A stretch of 23,790 nucleotides of DNA, from IMG/VR virus record IMGVR_UViG_3300030450_000543, positions 1 to 23,790 of that record; one strand, given 5' to 3'. The number at the start of each line of letters is the position of its first letter. Position 1 is the first letter of the stretch. Below are positions 7,731 through 15,757 of the stretch, piece after piece. A program made the position numbers and the translations under genes. The notes beneath the pieces were generated by a model. That model worked only from the letters and a program-made list of their open reading frames with translations, was not told the origin of the DNA and did not search any database. Origin of the DNA: a virus.

Positions 7731-8440
7731 TGCTACCAACTAACATTCAAGAGGCTGCACTTAAACAAGCTAAAGAAGAATTTCCAAGAGAAAGTTGTGG
7801 TTTAGTTGTTGTTATAAAGGGAAAAAGACGTTATTTCATTTGTAAAAACATAGCCGAGACCCCCTATGAACATTTTGTATTAGATCCAAATGACTATGCC
7901 GAAGCTCAAGATAAGGGAGAAATAGTAGCAGTCGTTCATTCACATCCGAAAACTAATCACGCTCCATCACAAGCAGACAAGGTGGCTTGCGAAAAAACAG
8001 GACTACCCTGGCACGTTGTCAATCCAAAGACAGAATTATGGGGTTATTGTGAGCCTTCTGGTTATGAATTGCCTTATGTCGGCAGAGAATTTGTTCATGG
8101 AATCATTGATTGTTATACGCTTTGTCGAGATTGGTATAACAAAGAATTAGGTTTAAACCTAAAAGATTACGAAAGGCGAGATGATTGGTGGCATAAGGGA
8201 CAAAATTTGTATTTAGATAACTTCAAAAGAGAAGGTTTCCATGAGATAAAAGAAGAAGAATTGCAGTTTGGAGATGCTTTATTAATGCAAATAGAATCAC
8301 CAGTCCCTAATCATGCTGCTATTTTCTTGGGGGAGAATTTAGTTCTCCATCACGTTCAAGGAAGATTGTCCTCCAGGGATGTGTATGGGGGCTATTATCA
8401 AAAGAATACTGCGAAGGTATTAAGGCATGAAAGTCGTTAA
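7727..8440 (+). CDS. Tail-tip peptidase, lambda gpK-like: JAMM metallopeptidase plus NlpC/P60 domain
   Basis: 237 residues with two enzymatic domains. The JAMM/MPN domain (~1-110) shows Glu22 (ESCG) and H71-x-H73-P with S81-x-x-D84, the complete zinc set. The NlpC/P60 domain (~122-237) has the catalytic Cys129 (DCYTLCRDWY), His196 (NHAAIFLG) and a likely third polar residue among His208/209. In lambda-type tails gpK is needed for tip assembly, and the P60 half may cut peptidoglycan during DNA entry. Length and order match lambda gpK. It is preceded by gpL with a 4-bp overlap and overlaps gpI by 14 bp. Confidence 0.9.
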   Translation: MMLPTNIQEAALKQAKEEFPRESCGLVVVIKGKRRYFICKNIAETPYEHFVLDPNDYAEAQDKGEIVAVVHSHPKTNHAPSQADKVACEKTGLPWHVVNPKTELWGYCEPSGYELPYVGREFVHGIIDCYTLCRDWYNKELGLNLKDYERRDDWWHKGQNLYLDNFKREGFHEIKEEELQFGDALLMQIESPVPNHAAIFLGENLVLHHVQGRLSSRDVYGGYYQKNTAKVLRHESR

Positions 8441-9053
8441 GGTTTACGGAGAATTGAAAAAACGCTTGGGCGGCAAAAGCCAGTTCAAGTTTGACGTTCG
8501 TACTCCAGCGGAAGCACTTAAAGCTTTGTGTGCAAATTTTCCTGGTTTAGACCAATGGTTACTAGATAGTCAAAAAGATGGAGTTGCTTATAAGGTTCTT
8601 TTAGGGAAAGAACGTATACACGAAGAAAACGCAGAAAAGCTCCTACTCCCTTGGAGCGAGAAAGAGACCTTTAGGATTACCCCTGTTATTGCGGGTGCTG
8701 GTGGTGCGGGGAGATTTTTAGCAGGTGCATTGCTTGTCGGTATTGCCATATTTAACCCTGTAGTAGGCATGGGATTAGCAGGAGGAATGGGCTTCGGTGC
8801 TGCTGCGGGAGCAGGTTTCGGAGCAATGATGGTTGCAGCAGCAGGAAATTTAGGTATTTATTTAATGCTTTCAGGTGTTGCTCAGATGCTTTCTCCTACT
8901 CCTAAAGCTCCTGACCTAAATGCTAATAAGATCAAAAACTACTCATTTAGCGGCATACTTAATACAACTTCCCAAGGTTTTCCAGTACCCATCTGCTATG
9001 GAAGGTGCTTCACTGGATCAGCAGTCATTTCCGCAGGTTTAGATGTTGTCTAA
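8427..9053 (+). CDS. Tail assembly protein, lambda gpI-like
   Basis: 208 residues. The N-terminal ~90 residues are a ubiquitin-like beta-grasp (MKVVKVYGELKKRLG, ending FRITPVIAGAGG). A very hydrophobic glycine/alanine segment (~90-165) follows. The short C-terminal part 'KNYSFSGILNTTSQGFPVPI' with 'CYGR' resembles the segment seen at the end of gpI proteins ('...NTTSQGNPVPVLYGR'). gpI acts with gpK in building the tip; in lambda neither is abundant in the virion. It overlaps gpK by 14 bases and its TAA abuts the gpJ ATG. Confidence 0.85.
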   Translation: MKVVKVYGELKKRLGGKSQFKFDVRTPAEALKALCANFPGLDQWLLDSQKDGVAYKVLLGKERIHEENAEKLLLPWSEKETFRITPVIAGAGGAGRFLAGALLVGIAIFNPVVGMGLAGGMGFGAAAGAGFGAMMVAAAGNLGIYLMLSGVAQMLSPTPKAPDLNANKIKNYSFSGILNTTSQGFPVPICYGRCFTGSAVISAGLDVV

Positions 9054-12000
9054 ATGGATAAAGAACTCACTGAACAACTAGGTTTTGGCGTTGCTGGTGC
9101 AGGTGGCGGAGGCTGTTTTATAGGGAAAACCCTGGTTTCCACTCCTGACGGACATAAACCCATATCGGAGATAAAAGAAGGAGATACTGTATTAAGTTTT
9201 GACGATCAATCAGCAATACATGAAGCAAAAGTTCTAAAGGTCCACGAACATGAAAACGAAGAGATATGGGAATACAACTTCTGGGGCGGATCTTCTTTTA
9301 CAGCAACCCCTAACCACTGGGTATTAAATCAGTTCAACGCATTTGTTGGCATTGGAACGCTCGACACAGATGATTGTGTTGTTAATGAAAACAATCACTT
9401 AGTACCAATTACAGGTAAGAAACCAATAGGTTTCGATACTGTTTATAACCTAACTGTAGAGAATCAACATACCTTCATTGCTAATGGAATAAGGGTACAT
9501 AATGCAGGACTAGGTTTAGGGATAAGGGGGTCTGGTGGTGGAAATAAAGGAGGAGGTGGTCACGTTCCAACAGAGGCCGACGATAACTTAAGAAGTGTTC
9601 AATACGGAAAAGTTTTAGACCTTATCTCTGAAGGTGAAATCGAAGGTATTGAAGGTGGCGGTAAGGGAATTTATCTAAACGGGACTCCAATTTTAAGTTC
9701 TTCTGGGTCAGCTAATTTTACTGGGTATGACTTTGCTACTAGGAATGGAACACAGGCTCAAACCTATTTAGGCGACGACAAGGCAAGAGTAGAAGTAGAG
9801 AAACAAGTAAACGTAGAAGTTAAACAATCTGTTCCCGTAACTAAACAGATCACAGATTCGGAGGTGGATCGTGTAAGAGTAACGATGAGGATACCTGCTC
9901 TCCAACAGTTTGAAGATGATGGAGACATCGTTGGTTCAAGTGTTTCTATAGATATCTTGATTCAGTACAACGGAGGTGGTTTTAACTCTGCTGTTGCACA
10001 AACGATTTCAGGTAAATCTAGTAGTGTTTATCAACGAGATTTCATGGTTCCTATCAACGGGGCTTTTCCTGTTGACATAAGGTTTACAAGGATTACTGCT
10101 GATGGTTCTTCTAGCAAGTCAGCTAATCAAACATGGTGGAGTAGTTACACAGAGATAAAAGATGAAAAGCTGAGATACCCTAACAGTGCTTTATGTTGGC
10201 TCAAATTTGACTCAACACAGTTCAATAGTATTCCAGACAGAAAATATTTAGTACGAGGAATAAAAGTAAAATTACCAAGCAATGCTTCAGTCGATACAAC
10301 AACACATATAGGAAGAGTTACATATAGTGGAATATGGGATGGAACGTTTGGAGCTGCTACTTGGTGTAACGACCCTGCCTGGTGTTTGTATGATTTAATG
10401 GTGTCTACTCGTTACGGTGCAGGGATACCAGAAAGTTCGTTAGATAAGTGGGATTTTTACAATATTTCGACGTATTGTAATGAATTAGTGAATGATGGAA
10501 AAGGAGGTCAGGAGCCGAGATTCGCTTGTAATATTTACTTAAATATGAGGGCGGAAATATACAATGTTATACAGCAAATGACCTCATTATTTAGAGGTAT
10601 TAGTTATTATGCCGCCGGAAGTCTAGTTGTTTTACAAGATAAACCTTCAGACGCTCAGTATCTATTAGGACCAGAAAATGTTATAGACGGGATATTCAAT
10701 TACTCAGGTTCAGGTCAAAAAGCAAGACATACAACTTGTGCCGTTGCATGGCAAGACTACGCAACTTTAGGTGATGTCCAATGGGAGTATGCAGAAAATG
10801 CAGATGCCATATCTAAATACGGAATCATCAATACAGAAATAAAAGCAATAGGGTGTTATTCGCAGGGTCAAGCGCAAAGAGCTGCTAATTGGTTACTACT
10901 GGCTGAAGCAAATTTAACGGAGACAGTTACCTTTGGAGTCTCAATAGATAGCGGTGTTGTGGTACGCCCAGGGATGGTAATCGAGATTGCCGATCCAGTG
11001 AAAGCGGGTCAAAGAAGAAGTGGTCGTCTTAATTCTGCAACCCTCAATCAAGTTGTTATAGATACTGCTGAGAATGTATCTGTTGATCTAGGAGAAAGCC
11101 CCACTATTTCAATATTAATGCCGACAGGTATGGTTGAAACCAAAGGAATAACAGGAATAACAGGTACAACAATAACTTTATCAAGCTCCTTAAGTGAAGT
11201 ACCGACTGCCGGAACGATATGGCTAATTGAAACAGCAAATTTAGTACCCCAGAAATTCAGAGTAATTTCAGTTACAGAGAGCGATTCAACTATCTTTAGT
11301 GTTACAGCTCTTCAGTACAACGAGAGTATTTACAGTGCAATTGAAAACAACACGAAGATAGAAACTCCACAGATTAGTGATCTTTCTGTTGCTCCAGGTG
11401 CAGTTACTAATATCACTGGTACTGAACACTTATATCAAGATGGATCGAATGTATTAACTGCTTTTGATTTGAGTTGGACACCTCCTGTTCAAAATGTTGC
11501 CGAATATTTAGTTAACTATCGGATGGGAAATAATAACTGGGTACAGGTAAAGACTTTATCTCCTTCACTCCAAATAAAAGGATTAAAGGCAGGAGCATTA
11601 CAGGTAGAAGTTCAGGCAACAAACTTTATAGGTTCTAGTAGTGAATTTGCTAATGCAAACTTTGATATTTTAGGTAAAACATCTATCCCTGGAAATGTCA
11701 CTAATCTCTCCATAGAACCTATCAACGAAAACTCAGCAAGACTTCGCTGGGACGCTACAACTGATTTAGATGTAAAGAGTGGCGGAAGAGTTCATATTCG
11801 TCATTCCAGCAAAACAGATGGATCTGCAACTTGGACTAATAGTGTTGATCTTATAAATTCCAAAGGGGGAGCAACAACAGAAACAGTCATACCTCTTGTA
11901 GCTGGTGAGGTGATGGTTAAGTTTGCCGATTCAGGCGGCAGAATGAGTGCATCAGAGACAAGTATCATTGTTGATCCTCCAGATCCAATAGGTGATTTAC

Positions 12001-12812
12001 AGGTTTATGTGAGAAGAGAAGATCAGGATTCACCTCCATTCCAAGGGGCTAAAGTTGATACTTTTTACAGTACTGAATATGATGCATTAGCTTTAACAGG
12101 TGATGCCGAATGGGACGCAGTAACCGATGTTGATGCTATAGGTAACTTTGATTTCATTGGGAATATAGAAGAAACAGGAACTTATACATTCTTAAATAAC
12201 TTGGACCTAGAGGGTGCTTTCGCTCTTGAACTGGAAAGAAGATTCGTAACAAGAGGTTTTCTACCTGCTGATTTAATAGATTCTCGTTTTGCAAATATAG
12301 ATACTTGGGAGGATTTTGACGGAGCTTCAGTTAACAGTGTAAACGCAATATTAGAAGTAAGAACCACTAATGATGACCCTGCAAGCGGTGGTGCGTCTTG
12401 GGGTTCTTGGCAAAGTTTTGTTAACGGAACGTTCCAGGGTCGTGGTTATCAATTCAGAACAACATTAACCAGTGGGGCTGTTGATGAAAACATCCTTGTT
12501 GATGAATTAGGCTATACAGCTTCTATAAAAAGAAGAAGCGAACAAAGTAATACAGCAGTATCTAGTGGAGCTGGAACAAAAACAGTAACGTTCACAAAGC
12601 CGTTCTTCACTGGAACGACTGCTTTAGGTGGAGGTACGAGCACCTATTTACCAAGTGTCGGAATTAATGTGAACAATATGGCTTCTGGAGATTACGTAGA
12701 AATGGGAGCTGTAACAGGTACTCAATTCCAAGTAACTTTTAAAGCGTCAAATGGAAGTGCAGTAAGCAGAAACTTCACTTGGACAGCTACCGGATACGGC
12801 AAAGGGGTTTAG
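9054..12812 (+). CDS. Central tail-tip (gpJ-like) host specificity protein with an embedded Hint/intein-like domain
   Basis: 1252 residues. Residues 1-20 are a short Gly-rich leader, 21-150 a complete Hint domain (separate entry), and 151 onward the usual gpJ start: Gly-rich 'GGGHVPTEADDNLRSVQY' then 'VLDLISEGEIEG', the hallmark of J proteins. The central tip domains extend to about 770. Two fibronectin-III-like domains follow (~780-872, FDLSWTPP; ~878-972, ARLRWDA), then the typical C-terminal block from 'IGDLQVYVRRED' (~979) to the end. It forms the trimeric tip hub that closes the tail and contacts the host. Without the Hint domain it would be about 1120 aa, close to lambda J (1132). The ATG abuts the gpI stop. 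Confidence 0.9.
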   Translation: MDKELTEQLGFGVAGAGGGGCFIGKTLVSTPDGHKPISEIKEGDTVLSFDDQSAIHEAKVLKVHEHENEEIWEYNFWGGSSFTATPNHWVLNQFNAFVGIGTLDTDDCVVNENNHLVPITGKKPIGFDTVYNLTVENQHTFIANGIRVHNAGLGLGIRGSGGGNKGGGGHVPTEADDNLRSVQYGKVLDLISEGEIEGIEGGGKGIYLNGTPILSSSGSANFTGYDFATRNGTQAQTYLGDDKARVEVEKQVNVEVKQSVPVTKQITDSEVDRVRVTMRIPALQQFEDDGDIVGSSVSIDILIQYNGGGFNSAVAQTISGKSSSVYQRDFMVPINGAFPVDIRFTRITADGSSSKSANQTWWSSYTEIKDEKLRYPNSALCWLKFDSTQFNSIPDRKYLVRGIKVKLPSNASVDTTTHIGRVTYSGIWDGTFGAATWCNDPAWCLYDLMVSTRYGAGIPESSLDKWDFYNISTYCNELVNDGKGGQEPRFACNIYLNMRAEIYNVIQQMTSLFRGISYYAAGSLVVLQDKPSDAQYLLGPENVIDGIFNYSGSGQKARHTTCAVAWQDYATLGDVQWEYAENADAISKYGIINTEIKAIGCYSQGQAQRAANWLLLAEANLTETVTFGVSIDSGVVVRPGMVIEIADPVKAGQRRSGRLNSATLNQVVIDTAENVSVDLGESPTISILMPTGMVETKGITGITGTTITLSSSLSEVPTAGTIWLIETANLVPQKFRVISVTESDSTIFSVTALQYNESIYSAIENNTKIETPQISDLSVAPGAVTNITGTEHLYQDGSNVLTAFDLSWTPPVQNVAEYLVNYRMGNNNWVQVKTLSPSLQIKGLKAGALQVEVQATNFIGSSSEFANANFDILGKTSIPGNVTNLSIEPINENSARLRWDATTDLDVKSGGRVHIRHSSKTDGSATWTNSVDLINSKGGATTETVIPLVAGEVMVKFADSGGRMSASETSIIVDPPDPIGDLQVYVRREDQDSPPFQGAKVDTFYSTEYDALALTGDAEWDAVTDVDAIGNFDFIGNIEETGTYTFLNNLDLEGAFALELERRFVTRGFLPADLIDSRFANIDTWEDFDGASVNSVNAILEVRTTNDDPASGGASWGSWQSFVNGTFQGRGYQFRTTLTSGAVDENILVDELGYTASIKRRSEQSNTAVSSGAGTKTVTFTKPFFTGTTALGGGTSTYLPSVGINVNNMASGDYVEMGAVTGTQFQVTFKASNGSAVSRNFTWTATGYGKGV
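9114..9503 (+). other. Hint (intein / bacterial intein-like) domain inside gpJ, residues 21-150
   Basis: All splicing-type motifs are visible. Block A starts with the catalytic Cys21 (GGGG|CFIGKTLVSTPDG, 'PISEIKEGDTVLSFD'). Block B is TATPNHWVL, with Thr85 and His88. Block F is 'DTVYNLTVENQHTFIANG' with His139. Block G is 'IRVHN', with His149 and Asn150. The domain is 130 residues with no homing-endonuclease insert. The next residue is Ala151, not Cys/Ser/Thr, so classical splicing lacks its +1 nucleophile; this fits A-type bacterial intein-like domains, which can cleave at either end and sometimes splice. It sits exactly between two glycine-rich stretches, so removal or cleavage should leave the gpJ fold intact. 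Confidence 0.88.
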
Positions 12813-12841
12813 ACTGTATTGAGTTACAACAATTGACGTAA

Positions 12842-13444
12842 GTGGCTACTCACGATTATGTAATTGCTAATGGAACGGGTGCAGCCGTAAGGAGTGATCT
12901 GAACGGTGTTCTATCTGCAATTGCTTCTAATAACAGTAATGCAACCGACCCAGCGACAACATTTGCATATCAATTTTATGCAGACACTGGAGATAATACT
13001 TTATACATAAGAAATGCTGCTAACAATGCCTACGTAGCGGTTTCAGCAGTTGGCGGCATTGGAACGACTAACTTTGGTCTCGCTCCAACAGCTTCACCAA
13101 CATTTACGGGAACTGCTGATTTCAATAGCAATACAGCGATCAAGGTTTGTGATGGGACTACCGCCCAAAGACCTGGATCAGCCAGCGTTGGGATGCTCCG
13201 CTACAACACAACTACAAATTCCTTCGAGGGATATTCTGGTTCCTCTCCTGCATGGGGAGAAATTGGTGGTGGCGGGGGTGCTACAGGAACAGGAACAGAC
13301 CAGATATTTTTAAACTATGGTCAAACTGTGACTGGTTCGTATTCAATACCTGCTTCAACTAACTCTTTGACTGCTGGACCTGTGTCTGTGGCAAGCGGTC
13401 AGTCGGTGACAATACCTTCAGGTTCCAACTGGACCATTGTTTAA
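12842..13444 (+). CDS. Putative tail fibre / structural protein (MATHDYVIANGTG family)
   Basis: 200 residues starting with GTG. The N-terminus 'ATHDYVIANGTGAAVRSDLN' and 'LSAIASNNSNATDPATTFAYQFYADT' is a module I have seen, from memory, in fibres of many marine cyanophages. The middle 'GTTAQRPGSASVGMLRYNTTTNSFEGY' is the common fibre repeat-type segment that turns a shaft, and the C-terminus is a Gly/Ser/Thr-rich beta region. It is likely a fibre attached to the gpJ tip. It begins 29 bases after gpJ without an evident Shine-Dalgarno. Receptor specificity cannot be read from sequence. Confidence 0.65.
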   Translation: MATHDYVIANGTGAAVRSDLNGVLSAIASNNSNATDPATTFAYQFYADTGDNTLYIRNAANNAYVAVSAVGGIGTTNFGLAPTASPTFTGTADFNSNTAIKVCDGTTAQRPGSASVGMLRYNTTTNSFEGYSGSSPAWGEIGGGGGATGTGTDQIFLNYGQTVTGSYSIPASTNSLTAGPVSVASGQSVTIPSGSNWTIV

Positions 13445-13472
13445 TTTACTGTTTATCGGCTAACATCTAATT

Positions 13473-14102
13473 ATGGCAATTACACTCAATGGCACGACAG
13501 GAATAGTCACTGCTGATGGCAGTGTTGGTGCTCCTGGCCTGAAAGGAACTGATGCAGATAGTGGATTAAGTTTTGCTGCTGATTCTATTAAATTCTCAAC
13601 GGGTGGGGTTGAGAGAATGGCAATCTCTAATAGTGGGGTTACTGGAATAAGTGCAGGAAAGATACTTGAAGTAGTATCTGCTGTCTCAACAACTTTGCTT
13701 AATAGCACAACTGTAGATACAGATCTTGACACTAATTTATCTGGATCAATAACAACAACTGGATCAAATAAAGTTTTAGTTCTAGTCAATCAAAATATAG
13801 TTGGTAGAAGAACTACTACAGGTGGTCTGAGTTTGGCTTGGAAGCTACAAAGAAGCACAGACGGAGGTGGCTATTCTGTAATTTATAATAGCGATGCTGA
13901 TCCATCACTAGAATTTAGAGCGTCTGGAGTTAGTGTTTATAACGTTTGCAGATGGAATGCTTGCTTGAATTTCTTAGACAGTCCAGGGGCAGGTACTCAT
14001 ACATATAAAACTACTTTAAAGATGTCAGGCGGAGAAGTCACTATGAAAGCTCAAGAAGATGGTCATCCATCAACTATTACTTTTATGGAGGTGGAAGCAT
14101 GA
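13473..14102 (+). CDS. Fibre protein, cassette 1 (paralogue of the gene at 14401)
   Basis: 209 residues. The N-terminal ~60 residues (ITLNGTTGIVTADGSVGAPG, 'LSFAADSIKFSTGGVERMAIS') are a fibre shaft segment with the widespread 'F.T.G.ERM.I' motif. From 'GKILEVVS' to 'STITFMEVEA' there is a ~145-residue beta-rich domain shared with the 14401 gene (same GKIL-x-VVS start, ITTT-, G-THTYK- and -STIT-x-MEV-x-A end), likely the receptor-binding tip. The last codons ATG GAG GTG also carry GGAGGT (14087-14092), a good Shine-Dalgarno 6 nt before the next ATG, which overlaps this stop as ATGA. Confidence 0.65.
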   Translation: MAITLNGTTGIVTADGSVGAPGLKGTDADSGLSFAADSIKFSTGGVERMAISNSGVTGISAGKILEVVSAVSTTLLNSTTVDTDLDTNLSGSITTTGSNKVLVLVNQNIVGRRTTTGGLSLAWKLQRSTDGGGYSVIYNSDADPSLEFRASGVSVYNVCRWNACLNFLDSPGAGTHTYKTTLKMSGGEVTMKAQEDGHPSTITFMEVEA

Positions 14103-14404
14103 CCTACGATAGATTCGATGCTTTAGTCTCGTTAAGACCGGGTAAACAGTACACATGGTCTGGGACGAATTATAAAGATATAGTTGGCACTGATATACCA
14201 ACAGAATCAGAAATAAACGCAGAACTAACTAGATTAAATACTGAATATACAAATAATAAATATCAAAGAGATAGAGAGGTTTTATATCCTCCTTTAACCG
14301 ATTTAGCAGATGCTTTGTATTGGAATAATGAAGGAGATGATACTAAAATAAAGGCGTATTATGCAGCTTGCAAAAAAGTAAAAGCTGATAACAAAAAACC
14401 ATGA
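14099..14404 (+). CDS. Small fibre-partner protein, cassette 1
   Basis: 101 residues, charged, soluble. N-terminal 'YDRFDALVSLRPGKQYTWSG' resembles small tail-fibre assembly or XkdW-like proteins. The C-terminal half is helical (INAELTRLNTEYTNNKYQRDRE, YPPLTDLADALY) and ends 'KKVKADNKKP', matching the 'KKVKDDNPKP' end of the paralogous partner at 15039. It is joined to the fibre genes on both sides by ATGA overlaps, so expression is tightly coupled. A chaperone for trimerising the preceding fibre is the favoured but unproven role; a fibre-attached small virion protein is the alternative. Confidence 0.6.
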   Translation: MTYDRFDALVSLRPGKQYTWSGTNYKDIVGTDIPTESEINAELTRLNTEYTNNKYQRDREVLYPPLTDLADALYWNNEGDDTKIKAYYAACKKVKADNKKP

Positions 14405-15042
14405 GCAGCGTAAAACTAAAACATAGTTCTGGAAACGGAACGATTATTAACGGGCCAGCAGCGAACCCTTCCGCAGACATCACCTTAAAAGTGCCGTCAA
14501 CAACGGGATCAGCAGGTCAGGCTCTTAAGGTTGCTTCTGCTAATCACAGCTCAACAAATGCGGAACTTGAATGGGGAGGTTCTGGCAAGATTTTAAAAGT
14601 AGTTAGCTTTAGTTTTACATCTTTAGACGATATAACTTCTAAAACTTGGACAGATACTTCTCTCACAAAATCAATAACAACTACAGCAGCAGATACTTCC
14701 GTTTTAGCTTTAGTCTCTATATCTTGGGCTTTTAATAGAAGTTCTGCCTCTGGTGGATTTGGTTTAAGACTTCTAAGAGATTCTACAACACTTTATCAAG
14801 GTGAAGATGATGGCACGAATGGCCCAGAAGGATTTTATATAGGACCATTTAACGGTAATGCAGTTTGGAGATCTTTTTGGACTCCAACTTATTTAGATGT
14901 TATTGGTACTCATAATGCAGGAGTTGCTTATACATATAAAGTTCAAGCTGCTGTATCTGATGAATCTAGTAGTGATCGTATAAGAATCAATAAAGCATCA
15001 AGTGCTAAATCAACAATAACTCTTATGGAGGTGGCAGCATGA
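14401..15042 (+). CDS. Fibre protein, cassette 2
   Basis: 213 residues. The N-terminus differs from cassette 1: 'MSSVKLKHSSGNGTIINGPA' with 'ADITLKVPSTTGSAGQALKV' is the other widespread cyanophage fibre shaft/neck module. The C-terminal ~140 residues from 'GKILKVVS' are homologous to the cassette 1 tip domain (shared -SITTT-, VLALV-, LLRDS/LQRST-, GTHNAG/GAGTHTYK, STITLMEVAA). GGAGGT at 15027-15032 lies within the MEV codons as in cassette 1. Same tip on different shafts suggests domain shuffling between two receptor-binding proteins. Confidence 0.65.
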   Translation: MSSVKLKHSSGNGTIINGPAANPSADITLKVPSTTGSAGQALKVASANHSSTNAELEWGGSGKILKVVSFSFTSLDDITSKTWTDTSLTKSITTTAADTSVLALVSISWAFNRSSASGGFGLRLLRDSTTLYQGEDDGTNGPEGFYIGPFNGNAVWRSFWTPTYLDVIGTHNAGVAYTYKVQAAVSDESSSDRIRINKASSAKSTITLMEVAA

Positions 15043-15329
15043 CTTTAGACAACGACGCAATTTTTAAAGCTTATCCCAACGTAAAATCTATTAGAGGTGA
15101 TGTGGCTTATGATGACAGTGGGAATAAAGTAACTCTTGTTCAGTCAAAGATTGATACAGCAAGAACAGAGTTAAATACTGCTGCGGCTGCTATCGCTTAT
15201 AAGGCAACAAGAAAAAATCAATACCCTGAGATTGGCGATCAGCTAGACGACCTTTATAAACAAGGTGCTTTCTCTGCTGATATGACAGCTAAGATTAAGA
15301 AAGTAAAGGACGATAATCCAAAACCATGA
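15039..15329 (+). CDS. Small fibre-partner protein, cassette 2
   Basis: 96 residues. Weakly similar to the 14099 partner: both have a helix with 'T-LN-', an 'AYKATRKNQYPEIGDQLDDLY' versus 'KYQRDREVLYPPLTDLADALY' block, and end in 'KKVK-DN-KP'. The N-terminus 'DAIFKAYPNVKSIRGDVAYDDSGNK' is distinct. ATGA overlaps occur at both ends. The recurring fibre-then-partner order argues that each partner serves its upstream fibre. Confidence 0.6.
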   Translation: MTLDNDAIFKAYPNVKSIRGDVAYDDSGNKVTLVQSKIDTARTELNTAAAAIAYKATRKNQYPEIGDQLDDLYKQGAFSADMTAKIKKVKDDNPKP

Positions 15330-15757
15330 GCACATTAAACGCCCAAAACGTAAAGCACGAAACTAGCGGAATTAATACGCTGGTCTTTGATAATGGCGGA
15401 ACGTCAGGTGGTAATGGTCGAGTAACGACTAAAGGAACGATTGGAGAAATTTCTGCTCTTGGTAATCAGACGGGCAACGTAACGATTGATATGAAAACAG
15501 CTAATAATTTCAGCATGACTTTGACAGGGAATCTCGTTTTAAAAAATCCAACAACAGTTGCAGCGGGTCAAAGTGGAGTTATCTATATCACTCAGGATGG
15601 AACAGGCTCAAGGACTTGGAGCGCAGAATCATATTGGGATTTTGCTGGGGGAACCTTGCCGACTTTAAGTACAGGAGCTAATGCGGTTGATGCTGTCGTT
15701 TGGCACGCTCGAACAGCTTCTAAAATTACAGCTCAAGTTGTCCTAGATTTACAATAA
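15326..15757 (+). CDS. Fibre / structural protein
   Basis: 143 residues. 'MSTLNAQNVKHETSGINTLVFDNGG' followed by 'SALGNQTGNVTIDMKTANNFSMTLTGN' and 'GQSGVIYITQDGTGSRTW' is a beta-rich module recurrent in tail fibres of marine phages, ending 'VVWHARTASKITAQVVLDL'. It has no partner gene of the 100-aa type after it; instead its TAA overlaps the ATG of the large adhesin (TAATG). It probably assembles with, or decorates, the neighbouring fibres. Confidence 0.6.
   Translation: MSTLNAQNVKHETSGINTLVFDNGGTSGGNGRVTTKGTIGEISALGNQTGNVTIDMKTANNFSMTLTGNLVLKNPTTVAAGQSGVIYITQDGTGSRTWSAESYWDFAGGTLPTLSTGANAVDAVVWHARTASKITAQVVLDLQ

Noticed and set aside
13050-13313. Plus-strand frame of 87 aa inside the 12842 fibre gene
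   Set aside because: Shadow frame; the enclosing gene has recognisable fibre motifs.
13473-13650. Possible collagen-like repeat in the cassette 1 fibre (GAPGLKGTD)
   Set aside because: Only one or two G-x-y triplets, not a collagen-like shaft.
13460-13789. Open frame on the minus strand, 109 aa
   Set aside because: Lies antisense inside the cassette 1 fibre gene, whose homology is convincing; low-complexity content from antisense of Thr/Ser codons.
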